In this document: in pieces, positions 1 to 10,090 of the stretch
Layout: every line of letters starts with the position of its first letter
Numbering within the stretch: the first letter of the stretch is position 1
Notes under the pieces: model-generated
Database searches by the model: none
Told to the model about the DNA's origin: nothing
The model's input: only the letters and a program-made list of their open reading frames with translations
Made by a program: the position numbers and the translations under genes
Assembly (NCBI GenBank): GCA_964019695.1
Contig: OZ026530.1
Span: 42,083,716 to 42,147,715 of the forward strand
Source: Loripinus fragilis
Lineage: Eukaryota; Mollusca; Bivalvia; Lucinida; Lucinidae
Direction: 5' to 3'
Length of the DNA stretch: 64,000 bases

Positions 1-470
1 CTATCAACCAGTTTTTCTTTCCTCATCAATATGATTAGATTGTTTCTCTGTGATAATGCACTGCATAAGTTAGGAAGCCATCACGTGAGCTTAACAATTT
101 GTGTTTTAACAGCAACAGAATTTAGAGCGAAGAGTTGGCTCAAGTAAAATATAATATAGCCACCGGTAGCTTTGGCTTCTGTCCATTTCACGGCGGTGGA
201 CCGTTTGTTGTTGAATCATTGTTTTATGTTCCTCCCATTTGGTGGGGGTTCTGTGTTTGGTTATTGGCTGTTACACATTACTTAGTGTTCTCTCCAGTTT
301 TGGAATCATCTTGACGAGAAAGTGAAAGTTTGTTGTTTTACCTTAATTGTCGTGTGTCTCTATGATGTTACGTTGCATATCTTAGTGTTCGGCGGGTCTT
401 CCTCGCGGTGCCATGGGTTGGTTTGCAATTTGTGATTGTGGTATTTTCTGATAATACTCACTTACTTTTT
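1..470 (+). mobile_element. Penelope-like family B, 3' UTR/3' end fragment
   Basis: Non-coding 3' terminal part of the element called family B here. It ends with the block TGTGATTGTGGTATTTTCTG followed by a run ending in CACTTACT, and the same block ends the copies at 24.24, 40.71, 41.55 and 58.69 kb (all on the other strand). It starts before the window, so its full extent is unknown. Assignment to a Penelope-like element is indirect: the longer copies (10.4, 41.5 kb) run from this UTR into decayed coding sequence related to the family A reverse transcriptase C-terminus. Open frames here are chance ORFs in UTR. Confidence 0.7.
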
Positions 471-1084
471 TGTATGAGATTATTTGGTATCAGAGCACTA
501 GAATTTGAAGTATGTTTAGAAGCTCAGGAAAAAAAACGAATTGTTTCAACCTGGATCGTTTCATGTTCATTGGTAGGTAGTAAATACCCAGCAAACATGA
601 TGGCCAATTTTTTTCTACACTTCGGCGGAGATTGTTTGTACTTAAAGGCGTTCTTCATATACACAGTAAAGCTATCAAGTTGGTCTATACATGATAAGTG
701 TACATTTTCGGCTAAGCCATCGTCTTTGTCCTCTGTTTGTCTTGTTCGAGCTGCGAATGCGAGACTGCGTGGATGTGTGGGCTTTTATATCCTACATGGA
801 TGTATAGCTGTTCCTATAACAAATAAATTATTTTGCATTGGGTTTCATGGGAACTTATCATATAGGTCTTACATTTGTACATATTGCTAACGCCGAGAAC
901 TTCCTTGTTCCCAAGGTGCCAGGACCAACCTCTGCCATTGAGAAGCAAATGTCTCTCACATATACCTCAATCTAGCCTTCGGTTGGTTGTTATTTCAAGG
1001 TACTTAGTGGACAGTAACAAACCCCAATCTCCGCTTTTAAGTAATTTGACTCTTTACGGCCCTGTCAACAATTTTTCAATTATG
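471..1084. other. Unassigned DNA
   Basis: Between a family B fragment and a SINE. A 160-codon open frame crosses the family B end into this stretch (408-890, plus) but shows no domain and begins inside element UTR. I see no convincing gene, promoter or repeat. Confidence 0.4.
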
Positions 1085-1222
1085 CCGAGACGGGTCTTCC
1101 TGGGTTGATTTAACCATTATTAAGCAAGGATTGTGTCTGGCTCAAAACCCAGTGACGCCTATGAGGCTCGAACCCGCAACCCCTCGGTCTCGATTGAAGT
1201 AAGCTACCATTGAGCCGCTGCT
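1085..1222 (-). mobile_element. tRNA-derived SINE (family S1), copy 1
   Basis: On the minus strand this begins with a tRNA-like head. A degenerate A box (GCTCAATGGTAGC) is followed by a B box around GGGTTCGAGCCTC. Behind them lies a tail that recurs in the copy at 44985-45126: the words AGTGACGCC and GTCTTCCTGGGTTGA appear in both on the plus strand. Head and tail together are too diverged for a functional tRNA and lack a proper acceptor stem, so a Pol III-derived SINE is the better call. The parent tRNA is not identified. Confidence 0.75.
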
Positions 1223-1674
1223 CTCCCCTTCCCCCACCCAATACCCACATACAGAGTCAATACTCAATTTATATTGCATCACTTGGGAAAATCACTAGAC
1301 AACAACAGACCCCAACCCATTGTGCAAAGCCACACAGTCCATCTTGCAGAATTTGGCACACGGCCATCGAGGCAATTGCATTTTCCACATTTCGGAAATG
1401 CATTACTTATCAAAATGTAATGGCCAAACTATATAGTCTGTTTGCACAAGAATTTGGCTATGTGCCAGGCGAGGTTCTGACGACCTTGTTTGCTATATCT
1501 GTAATATTTCCTACACTGAATACGACTGGATCCAAATTCTGACACGTAAATAGCAAATTGTGACCAACAAAATTGATGGGTTTTTTTTTTTTTTTGTTTT
1601 TGTGTTTTGTAATAATAAGAATCTCTTCGTAAATAAGACCTTTGATTAATTAGGGCAGAAGATTTTTGAAAACG

Positions 1675-1860
1675 TATAAGTGAGTATGATCAGGAATTAC
1701 TTCAATCACACACTGCAGGCCAATCATCGGTACCGTGAGTAAGAGCAAAGCAGATTTACAGCACCAAGACACCCATAAGACAATAAAAGCAAGGCAAACA
1801 GCTTTCTCTTCTTCTTCAGTATGATTGCAATACTAGACTTGATTCAAAGTAATGCATAAA
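1675..1860 (-). mobile_element. Penelope-like family B, 3' terminal fragment
   Basis: Starts with GTGAGTATGATCAGGAAT, the reverse complement of the family B 3' terminus, and continues through the CTTCAGTATGATTGCAATAC block shared with the 24.24-kb and 40.71-kb copies. It stops abruptly near the A-rich stretch at 1860, consistent with 5' truncation after target-primed reverse transcription. No coding content. Confidence 0.7.
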
Positions 1861-2610
1861 AAAAGAAAAACAAAAAACATAGAGCCTCCTCCAAAAATGG
1901 AAAGTATAAAAAAAAGTGCGTGGGGGATAAGTAGTGTCGCATGGTAGAGCATACAAATAACAGGAAATAAAATAAGCTGTTCCGTTATTTACGGTAACCC
2001 ATAAAGCGCCTTAAAACACAACAGAAAATTTTGTCTGCTGAAGCTGTCCGTTGTATATTTAAGAAATGAATTCAATTTTTGGAATGTATATGATTCCATG
2101 AAAATTCCAAAAATTGAATCTATTGCTTATATTCATATTTTATTATAAATATCTAAATTATAAAAAAAAAATATTTATAACTTAGGATACAAAATGGGTT
2201 TTTATTTGAAATGAAATCGTATTAACGGTTTTGTCGGAGTGTAAAACGGAAAAGCGGAACAGCCAGTGTGAGCACGGATCGCAATGGAGCAAACAGGAGG
2301 CTTGTTTTGCACGTGCGAATTGGGTGTGACTCGCTGTCAATCACAACACCAGTGTCACTTCTGTCGAATGAGTCATTGCATGAGCAAGTTAGTTTGGCAA
2401 CTTTCGATCAAATTTTTGTCTTTCATGAGGCTATGAACGGTTGCAAAAATCTAAATATTCATAAAAGCTTGCTTAGAAAATGTAGATATCAACCTATGGA
2501 AGTAAAGACGAGACCAGGATGGAGCCAGCTCAGAAGAATCTGCACTCTTTGTTGAAGAGGCTTTCGAAGCATTTTGACAACATTTATTGGCAATGTTGCT
2601 CTGATGAATA
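1861..2610. other. AT-rich unassigned DNA
   Basis: Contains A-rich tracts and the short hairpin listed separately at 2070-2119. A 95-codon open frame at 2268-2555 has no recognisable domain. No gene is supported. Confidence 0.4.
2070..2119. repeat. Perfect 16-bp inverted repeat (hairpin)
   Basis: ATTCAATTTTTGGAAT at 2070-2085 and its exact reverse complement at 2104-2119, separated by 18 bp. There is no T-run or gene context to make it a terminator. It may be the core of an old MITE. Confidence 0.8.
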
Positions 2611-2780
2611 GTAAATATAGAGGATCTTACATGAGTGCTCATGTTTTATTGAATTTATTAAACGAGTTGGGGAAAAGAGATAAAATGCGAGGCTTGCCGA
2701 GCATTTTATCTCTTTTTCGCAACGAGTTAAATAAATTCAATAATACAAGAGCACGAATGTTAGATTCTATTTATCATATG
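2611..2780. mobile_element. Palindromic MITE-like foldback, about 170 bp
   Basis: Two arms of about 75 bp pair with a few mismatches around a centre near 2693. The arms share GAGATAAAATGC beside the loop, TTATTGAATTTATT further out and GTGCTC further still. The size and near-complete palindromic structure fit a miniature inverted-repeat element. Short open frames over it are shadows. Confidence 0.75.
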
Positions 2781-2872
2781 ACAAATACTTTGAAATCTCA
2801 TTTCTGACGTAAAAACGTTATAATTTTGTCATTATGTACGCAACATTGTTATGGACGTCATAACGTTTCCCG

Positions 2873-2906
2873 TAAATCTATAAACCACTAGTGGTTTACA
2901 GATTTT
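2873..2906. repeat. Near-perfect 34-bp palindrome
   Basis: Centred on CCACTAGTGG, extending outward as AAATCTATAAACC and GGTTTACAGATTT. It lies just outside the 3' end of the LINE, so it may belong to the target DNA. Confidence 0.7.
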
Positions 2907-2926
2907 ATTGCATAGCGTTATATCAC

Positions 2927-2945
2927 TCAAGTCAAGTCAAGTCAA
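2927..2945 (-). repeat. LINE 3' pentamer tail
   Basis: Four tandem copies of a CAAGT unit (TTGAC/ACTTG on the element sense strand) at the junction with flanking DNA. Short 3' tandem repeats instead of poly(A) are typical of CR1/L2/I-type LINEs. This sets the 3' end of the element. Confidence 0.7.
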
Positions 2946-3079
2946 AATTTTATTCTGGACCCCTAACCGGGGTATGAGAATACAACATACAATAAAATGA
3001 ACAAAACATATATAACAGCAAAAGAAATGAGTTGAAAGTAAAACATATAGTAAGCATTTAAATGTTTCAGATCCAAAGC

Positions 3080-5071
3080 AAATACCGTAATGATTCAAAA
3101 GCTACTATTGAGGGTGCTCAAAAGAACTGTCTCAATGAGACTCCTCCCTCAAACACCCAAAACACAAGCTTAAATTGATGGGTAAGAAAATAAGTGCAAT
3201 TTCAGATAAATTAATGAACCCTAGACCAAATGTCATTACGGCATAAATTGGTTTTATGCTTTAACATAATAAAGCAAGTTTTTATATTAAAATATTGAAA
3301 GGAAGGTCAACTGGCTAAAATGTAATATTCTATGAGAACAGTGCCAAAATAAGTTTGCACAATTTTTCTAACCTAAAAGTAGCCTGCTTATCAGAAGATG
3401 TAAAATTTTTCCAACAGACCCGTCTCAATGTGTTATTTTTCCCATCTCTCAAATACAACATAAGTCTTGGGTGCCCAAAAGAACCGCCTCAATGAGACGA
3501 CTCCTTTGGACACTCAAAACAAACCTATATTGAGGGTGCTCAAAAGAACCGTCCCAATGAGACACCTCCCCCGAACACCCAAAACACAAGTTTACACTGA
3601 TGGGTAAGAGAACGAATGCAATTTCATATAAATAAACGAACCCTTGTCCTAGACTAATGTCATTACTGCAGGATTTGATTTTATGCTTCAACATAATAGA
3701 GCAAATTGTTATAATAGCATATTGAAAGGAAGGTCAACTGACTACAATGTAATATTTTATGAGAACAGTGCCAAAACAAGTTCACAATTTTTCTAACCTA
3801 AAAATGTCCCGCTTATTAGAAGATGTAAAATGTTCCCAACAGAACCGTCTCAATGAGACTGCTCTCTCTAACACCTAACACACAAGTTTGTATTTAAAAT
3901 TATTTTTCCCATCTCTCAATAATAACATAAGTCCTGGGTACTCAAAAGAACCGCCCCAATGAGACAACACCCTTGGGCATCCAGAACAACCCTATCTTGA
4001 GGGTGCCCAAAAGAACCGTCTCAATGAGACGCCTCCCCTGAACACCCTAAACACAAGCTTAAAATGATGGTTAAGAAAATAAATGCAATTTCAGATAAAT
4101 AAACTAACCTGACCTATGTCTTTACTGCATAATTAGATTTTATGCTTTTACATAATAAGGCAAATTGTTATAATTAAATATTGAAAGGAATGTCAATTAA
4201 CTAGAATGTAAACCTGCTTATCAGAAGATATAAAAAGTTCCCAACAGAACCATCCCAATGAGACGGCACCCTCTAACACACAAAACTTAAATTTTTTCTC
4301 CCATCTCACACTAATAACATAAGTCTTGGGTGCCCAAAAGAAACGTCTCAATGAGACGACTCCCCCGGACACTCAAAACTAACCTTTATTGAGGGTGCTC
4401 AAAAGAACCGTCCCAATGAGACGCCTCCCCCAAGAACCCAAAACACAAGTCTAAATTTATGGGTAAGAATTGTTTATACTAAAATATTGATAGGAAGATC
4501 AACTGACTAAGATATTATCAGGGCATTAGTCAAGAGTGTGTAACGAAAATTTAATTTTCCTATTTCTCAATCAAAACATACGTTGTGGGTACCCAAAAGA
4601 ACAGTCTCAATGAGACGGTTCTCCAGAGCACCCAAAACACACGCCAAAAATAATGGGCAGGAAATTGTTTATACTAAAATATTGAAAGGAAGATCAACTG
4701 ACTAAGATATAATCAGGGCATTAGTCAAGAGTGTGTAACGAAAATTTAATTTTCCTATTTCTCAATCAAAACATACGTTGTGGGTACCCAAAAGAACAGT
4801 CTCAATGAGACGGTTCTCCAGAGCACCCAAAACACACGCCAAAACTAATGGGCAGGAAAATATATACAATTTTACGCTGAAAATTTTTGTTTATCTAAAC
4901 CTGTGATAATACTCTATGAGAACAGTGCCAAAATATGCTGTGGGTACTCAAAAGAACCGTCTCAATGAAATGGCTCCCTTGGGAAACCAAAACACATGTC
5001 AACACTGATGGATAAGAAAATATATACAATTTTACGCTGAAAATTTTTGTTAATCTAAACCTGTGATAATA
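3080..5071 (-). repeat. LINE 3' region: tandem array carrying a CGTCTC-ATT-GAGACG hairpin
   Basis: Irregular units of roughly 190-420 bp. Each carries (plus strand) a core like AAAAGAACCGTCTCAATGAGAC. Cores start near 3120, 3420, 3480, 3542, 3841, 3949, 4011, 4245, 4341, 4402, 4597, 4792 and 4952. The core is a 6-bp inverted repeat around AAT. A 195-bp segment is duplicated almost exactly (about 4479-4673 and 4674-4868). Several units also contain GAGAACAGTGCCAAAA plus TTATCAGAAGATGTAAAA. The same words encode the last codons and stop of ORF2 at 5062-5150, so the array grew by duplicating the ORF2 terminus together with UTR. Confidence 0.85.
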
Positions 5072-8000
5072 TTATGAGAACAGTGCCAAAATAATTTTAC
5101 AAAATTTTGCTAACCTAAAAATAACCTGCTTATCAGAAGATGTAAAAAGTTCAAAAAACATGTGAACATTAGGCCTTTTTCTGAAATTTTTAGGTATAAA
5201 TTTATGTCTTTCAGTTCTTAAGTAGGTACACTCAAAGATGTAATGGTATTCATCACCCAATTTAGCTGAATTACAAAGTTCACATACTCTGTCATCTCTT
5301 GCAATCCCCCAAAATCTCCCTCTTTCTATTGGTAATTTATGATTAACACATCTGAATTTACTAAGTGCAATTCTGAGATCATCGGGTAAATAACTTAAGT
5401 AACTCTCAAAGCCATGAGATGTCTTAAAAATCCTGTAATTCAAACATTTAGGTGAATCATATATTAACCCAAACCAGCTTTGTTTAAATTGGTCTATCAA
5501 TCTTACTTTAACCATTCTAGCCAAATTACAATTTTCAGGCACATACTGTGATAACCAATAATGAGAAAATCCACAACTGTTAAGAATTTTTTCGATAAAA
5601 CATAGCCATTTGGAATGATACATATTTCTCTTGTGCATTTCCAATGTTAATCTATATAACATAGAGGAAATTTTATCTTGTTTACCAGTAATCACTCTCT
5701 TCCAAAAACCAATCATCCTAGCTTTTATCAAAATATCTGAAGGGAAACGACCCAATTCACCATATAATATGTTATTTGAGGCAGACTTCTTAAAATGAAG
5801 AATTATCTTATAAAACTGTAGGAAAATTGACTCTATCATGGAGCAATCTTCAAACCCATATACTTCAGAACCATACAGCAAAATAGGACTAACCATACTG
5901 TCAAACATCTGAAGCTGGATATCAATAGGTAAACTCAATTTTCTTGTCTTTCTAAGTACACTAAACATAGCTTTTCTTCCTTGCTCAACTAGATTAAGTT
6001 TGGTTTTACTAAAATTACCATTATTTGAAAAGGTAACACCTAGATAAACAAACTCATCAACTACATCAATATTATCCCCATTGTAGGTGAAAATTGGCTT
6101 GTTTATGACTCTTCTTTTACTGAAAATTACAACTTTAGTTTTTGATGGGTTGACTTCCAGCCTCCATGTTTGACAATAAAAATACATAGAATTAAGTGCA
6201 GCCTGAAGCTGTTCTTTTGATTCTGCTAGGACTACTGTGTCGTCCGCATACAGCAGTAAATACAGTTTAAAGTATACTTCAGCATCATCATTATCAAACA
6301 CCAAATGTGCAGTATTTGTAATATCAGTTAAACCATCATATCCTCTGGCAATGAAATCAACCAGATCATTTAGAAATAATGAAAACAATATGGGAGATAA
6401 ATTTTCTCCTTGGCGTACACCAACATTAGTGAAAAAATAATTTGACAGCTTTGAATTTTGCCTTACACAAGATTTAGCATTATTGTACATACTATGAATA
6501 ACTCTTAACATTTTACCATTAATATTTTGCTGAATTAACTTCTGCCATAGTGCAATTCTATTGACAGAGTCAAAAGCTTTACGATAATCTATGAAAGCAC
6601 AAAAAAGTTGTTTTTTTCTATGCAAATACAAGTCAACAAGACATTTAAGATTAAAAATATGATCTATAGTACTATATCCTTTTCTAAACCCAGCTTGCTC
6701 TTCACAAAGAAGATTCATATTTTCCAAATAATAGTTCAATCTGTGGTTAAGAGCAGCAGTAAAAAGTTTACCAAAACAACTGAGAATGGTAATACCTCTA
6801 TAATTGTCAGGATTTCCTGCATCACCTTTATTTTTGTAAATGGGACAAATAATTCCTTCAGTCCATGTAACAGGGATGATTCCAGAGTCAAATACAACAT
6901 TGAAAAGTTTACAAAAAATGTTCAACATTTTAGATTCTGAACATTTCAAAAATTCATTTAATATTAAATCATTACCGCATGATTTATTATTCTTAAGAGA
7001 CTTGATAGCTCTCGTAATGTCCTCTGGCGAAAAAGGTTTATTAAGTTCAACGTTTTGCTCATCTTTAAAATGTTTATTGTCAAAATAAAAATCCTGATTA
7101 TCTTCAGCATTATTCATATTTAAATTTTTGAAATGGTCATAGAATGTTTCAAGAGCTACTTTCTCAACATTATTCTTACCAGAACTATTTGTTTTATTTA
7201 GCAAAGACCAATATGCCTTGGGGTCCCTTGTTTGTAAGTCCCTCAGCTTAGCAATAAAATCTTTCCTATAAGCATGAAATTGTTTATTGATTTCTTTCTT
7301 ATAGATTTTGCTGCACCTTATCAAATTCTGTCGGTTTTCAGCACTGCGTATGCGGCAGTGAAGATTTCTGGCTTTAAAGTAATTTCTACGTTTAACATTA
7401 CAGTCAGCAGTAAACCAAGGCTTTTTAGCCTTTTCATTGTTTTTTCTTGTTTGTTTATTATTTACAAACATGCCACTACTAGATGCTGCATCTAACATAA
7501 TTTTGTTACAGTCAAAAACCAATGAGTCAATTTTCTGCTGATCAATACCCTGTAAATCAGACGATGCAAGCTCTGTTAACCGATTATCTAAATCAAAAAC
7601 AGCATTGGCATCAAGTGTATCAATAAACAATTCCTTATGCTCTTTTTTCCACTTTGTTCGACTCTTAGCAGTCATATCAGGTTCATTAGAACAAGAATGA
7701 TTGCTGTCATTCTTCACGGGTTTACTAATAAATTCAACACATACTACACTATGAACATCGCTCAATAATGGGTCAAAAGGCAAAATTTCAAAATTTACAA
7801 CATGAGAGAACAACTCTGGTGATAATATACAATAATCAACAACAGAAGTATTTTTACAGGTAACAGAACCAATTTTGTTATCTTTACCCAACCTACCATT
7901 TGCTATATGAATATCAAGGCTTTTACAAAGACTTAGTAAGCGTTTACCATAATTATCAATCTTACATTTGTCTTCAGAATACCTTAACGTACTTATGCCT

Positions 8001-9037
8001 AAATCTTCCAATAGACTCTTATTCAGCATTTGTTTAGTGATATCATCTAAATTAAAAGTATCACAAATGTGTTCATTTACACAAACAAAATCTTGCGAAT
8101 TAGAGGTATGTGCATTGAAATCACCCAGTAAACAGACTTTATATACGTCATTAGCAGAAAAATTAATGATATCTTCCTCTAAGTCATCAAACAAATTTAT
8201 AGAACTATAAGAACTATTTTCAGGGGGTATATAAACAGCCCCAAATAACACTAACTCATGAAATAACAAATTTTTAACATTAAACCATATAATATTTTCA
8301 GAACACCCTTTAAGTACTGAAATATCCTCAAAAATAGACTCCTTAGCCAGCACAGCAATGCCACCCGATCTTGATTTAGCCTTCTTTCTACTCATTGAGG
8401 ATACAAGCTTAAAATTCAAGATATCAAAGGTATCTAAATTACTAAGTTTAGTTTCAAGTAAGCAAATAATATCATAGTTTTGACAAAACTCCTCAAATTC
8501 TGGGTACCGAAGCTTCGAGAGCAGGCCACAAACATTGACACATGCCACTTTAATAGAGTGAACACCATCTGAAAGAGCATAACCATGCTCATCTAATATA
8601 TTTGTGTCAAAGTCTGTGACAAGATCACCAAAGTCAAGGTCATCAGAAATCGAAAGAGAACCACTTTCCAAGTCACTAGTATTCAAACTTTCCTGTCTCT
8701 GGACATTGAGTTCATGTTCGTACGAATTAACTTCAAGTTCATATGCGAATGGTTGTACTACTGCTTCACGCGGCTGTGACCGAAGTTCATTTGCACGCGA
8801 TATAACACCGAGCTCATATGAATTGACATCAGGACTATATAGTCTAGAATTTTCAGGTGAAACAAGTTCATCTTGTGGCTCATGTGGTGAAACATCATGT
8901 TGGTAAGAATTTATTCCAATGACATTGTTACTTACAGAAGAATTAGTATTAAAGTAGGTAGTGTCAGTATGTAAAAGGGAATCCTCAAGTATGTGACACT
9001 GGTTAAAAGTTAAATTATTATCTTGTGTTTGACACAA
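5072..9037 (-). CDS. LINE ORF2: AP endonuclease, reverse transcriptase, CCHC zinc knuckle
   Basis: Makes the element nick its target and copy its RNA there (target-primed reverse transcription). Counting from the first codon of this frame at 9037 (a TTG): an acidic, repetitive N-terminus with recurring SYE motifs at 70-115; an exonuclease-endonuclease-phosphatase domain at about 160-435 with catalytic E195 (LLETKL), GDFNAH (305-310) and SDVHS (426-430); an RT at about 660-1000 with FIDYRKAFD (815-823), GVRQGENLSP (873-882) and YADD (930-933); and a C-terminal knuckle C1252-C1255-H1265-C1270. Length and motifs look intact. The frame is open back to the ORF1 TAG at 9248, and the first ATG is codon 215, inside the endonuclease, so no normal start precedes the catalytic domain. 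See findings on readthrough. Confidence 0.93.
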   Translation of the reverse strand: MCQTQDNNLTFNQCHILEDSLLHTDTTYFNTNSSVSNNVIGINSYQHDVSPHEPQDELVSPENSRLYSPDVNSYELGVISRANELRSQPREAVVQPFAYELEVNSYEHELNVQRQESLNTSDLESGSLSISDDLDFGDLVTDFDTNILDEHGYALSDGVHSIKVACVNVCGLLSKLRYPEFEEFCQNYDIICLLETKLSNLDTFDILNFKLVSSMSRKKAKSRSGGIAVLAKESIFEDISVLKGCSENIIWFNVKNLLFHELVLFGAVYIPPENSSYSSINLFDDLEEDIINFSANDVYKVCLLGDFNAHTSNSQDFVCVNEHICDTFNLDDITKQMLNKSLLEDLGISTLRYSEDKCKIDNYGKRLLSLCKSLDIHIANGRLGKDNKIGSVTCKNTSVVDYCILSPELFSHVVNFEILPFDPLLSDVHSVVCVEFISKPVKNDSNHSCSNEPDMTAKSRTKWKKEHKELFIDTLDANAVFDLDNRLTELASSDLQGIDQQKIDSLVFDCNKIMLDAASSSGMFVNNKQTRKNNEKAKKPWFTADCNVKRRNYFKARNLHCRIRSAENRQNLIRCSKIYKKEINKQFHAYRKDFIAKLRDLQTRDPKAYWSLLNKTNSSGKNNVEKVALETFYDHFKNLNMNNAEDNQDFYFDNKHFKDEQNVELNKPFSPEDITRAIKSLKNNKSCGNDLILNEFLKCSESKMLNIFCKLFNVVFDSGIIPVTWTEGIICPIYKNKGDAGNPDNYRGITILSCFGKLFTAALNHRLNYYLENMNLLCEEQAGFRKGYSTIDHIFNLKCLVDLYLHRKKQLFCAFIDYRKAFDSVNRIALWQKLIQQNINGKMLRVIHSMYNNAKSCVRQNSKLSNYFFTNVGVRQGENLSPILFSLFLNDLVDFIARGYDGLTDITNTAHLVFDNDDAEVYFKLYLLLYADDTVVLAESKEQLQAALNSMYFYCQTWRLEVNPSKTKVVIFSKRRVINKPIFTYNGDNIDVVDEFVYLGVTFSNNGNFSKTKLNLVEQGRKAMFSVLRKTRKLSLPIDIQLQMFDSMVSPILLYGSEVYGFEDCSMIESIFLQFYKIILHFKKSASNNILYGELGRFPSDILIKARMIGFWKRVITGKQDKISSMLYRLTLEMHKRNMYHSKWLCFIEKILNSCGFSHYWLSQYVPENCNLARMVKVRLIDQFKQSWFGLIYDSPKCLNYRIFKTSHGFESYLSYLPDDLRIALSKFRCVNHKLPIERGRFWGIARDDRVCELCNSAKLGDEYHYIFECTYLRTERHKFIPKNFRKRPNVHMFFELFTSSDKQVIFRLAKFCKIILALFS

Positions 9038-9247
9038 TGTAATATTAGAACGCGAATGAAATGGTGTAAGACTAGAACTAACTCTTAAATGACTAGAACG
9101 CGATTGACACGATGTAAGACTAGAACTGACTTTTAAGCGATTGTTATTTTTCTGAATATAACACGATGTAAGACTAGAATTGTCTCTTGGATGACTATTA
9201 CTTCCCTGGCTAAAAGCACCGCTCTCTTCAAACCTTCCATGTAACCT
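9038..9247 (-). repeat. In-frame repetitive linker between ORF1 stop and ORF2
   Basis: On the plus strand the block GATGTAAGACTAGAA recurs near 9063, 9110 and 9165, spaced 48-51 bp. Read in the ORF2 frame on the minus strand there is no stop in 70 codons. The peptide is Ser/Asn-rich with three SSLT(S/P) units. Repeat lengths that are multiples of three, plus the open frame, suggest that this linker is translated. A non-coding repeat that happens to stay open is the alternative. Confidence 0.75.
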
Positions 9248-10090
9248 CTAGACAAGATTACTAAGTCCGAGTGTATGGAAATCAACATCTGTAAGACCGA
9301 TTTTGAATAAGTCATCGGGTGATTCTAACACGATCCTTGAGTTATCTCTTAGCTGACAGATAATTTTCCCATCCCGGGTATATGCAGACGCAACACGTTC
9401 TTCCCGCTTAACATAGTGAAGCAATTTGGCTCGTAGTTGTGTGAGATCTTCGGCTATGAACACATTCTTATAGTCAACATTGTCTTTCAGCTTATTCTTG
9501 TTAATCAGCATCTGATTTCTCTTGTCCCTGGCGAAGAAACGTACAATTATAGCACGCGCCCTGGTTTGGTGTCTTGTGCCGAGTCTATGACAGGCATTAA
9601 TGTCAGTTTGGGCGATGTTTACTCCCATTACCTGGGCCAGATCAATGATCTTCTGTTTGACATTTTCACCTTCTGTCTCCGGGATTCCTGCTATTCGAAC
9701 ATTCTCACGTCTAGTATACTGGGCTAAACGATCAGTCTCATACACGTTGGACCTCATGGCAGCCTTCATTCGGTTTATGGCAGTACTCTGTTCAGACAAG
9801 CGCTTATCTACAGAACGATTTGTGAACCCAAGGACTGGCAACAGAAGCTGAGTAACTGAAACCGCAGTAACAATATTGTCAGAAAGTCCTGGCTGATTTT
9901 GTTTGTCTTTGAGCAGGCCCTGTAGCTGTTCAATAATGTCAGTATCATTATCATTGGTACAAAGTTCACCAACAGAGTTACACAAGTCATTGAATGCTAA
10001 ATGCGCTCCGAGGAGGCCATCTTGGGACGAGCTGTGATTTGATGTGGTTTGAGCAGCCTTTCTCCCATTGTTCTTACCGCCTCCCGTCAT
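9248..10090 (-). CDS. LINE ORF1: RRM-type RNA-binding protein (280 aa)
   Basis: Nucleic-acid-binding partner of ORF2, expected to coat the element RNA. The start is a true ATG at 10090. Residues 1-90 are polar with a helical stretch. The middle has the signature YTRRENVRIAGIPE followed by a conserved ACHRLG and IIVRFFARDKRNQML, as in L1 ORF1-type RRM plus C-terminal domains (the Transposase_22-like family). The C-terminal part, with KREERVASAYTRDGKI and LRDNSRIVLES, matches the CTD layout. Length is usual for the family. It ends at a TAG in the same frame as ORF2, 210 bp before the first start-like codon of ORF2. Confidence 0.88.
   Translation of the reverse strand: MTGGGKNNGRKAAQTTSNHSSSQDGLLGAHLAFNDLCNSVGELCTNDNDTDIIEQLQGLLKDKQNQPGLSDNIVTAVSVTQLLLPVLGFTNRSVDKRLSEQSTAINRMKAAMRSNVYETDRLAQYTRRENVRIAGIPETEGENVKQKIIDLAQVMGVNIAQTDINACHRLGTRHQTRARAIIVRFFARDKRNQMLINKNKLKDNVDYKNVFIAEDLTQLRAKLLHYVKREERVASAYTRDGKIICQLRDNSRIVLESPDDLFKIGLTDVDFHTLGLSNLV

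Noticed and set aside
408..890. 160-codon plus-strand ORF as a gene
   Set aside because: Starts within Penelope-like 3' UTR, has no domain and no splice or promoter support.
3080..5070. Repeated short core with similar-length spacers resembling a CRISPR array
   Set aside because: Spacing is irregular (about 60-420 bp), spacers are related to each other, and the array lies in the 3' region of a LINE in a eukaryotic genome.
6237..8906. Plus-strand frames of 67-110 codons opposite ORF2
   Set aside because: Antisense shadows of an intact reverse transcriptase and endonuclease gene.
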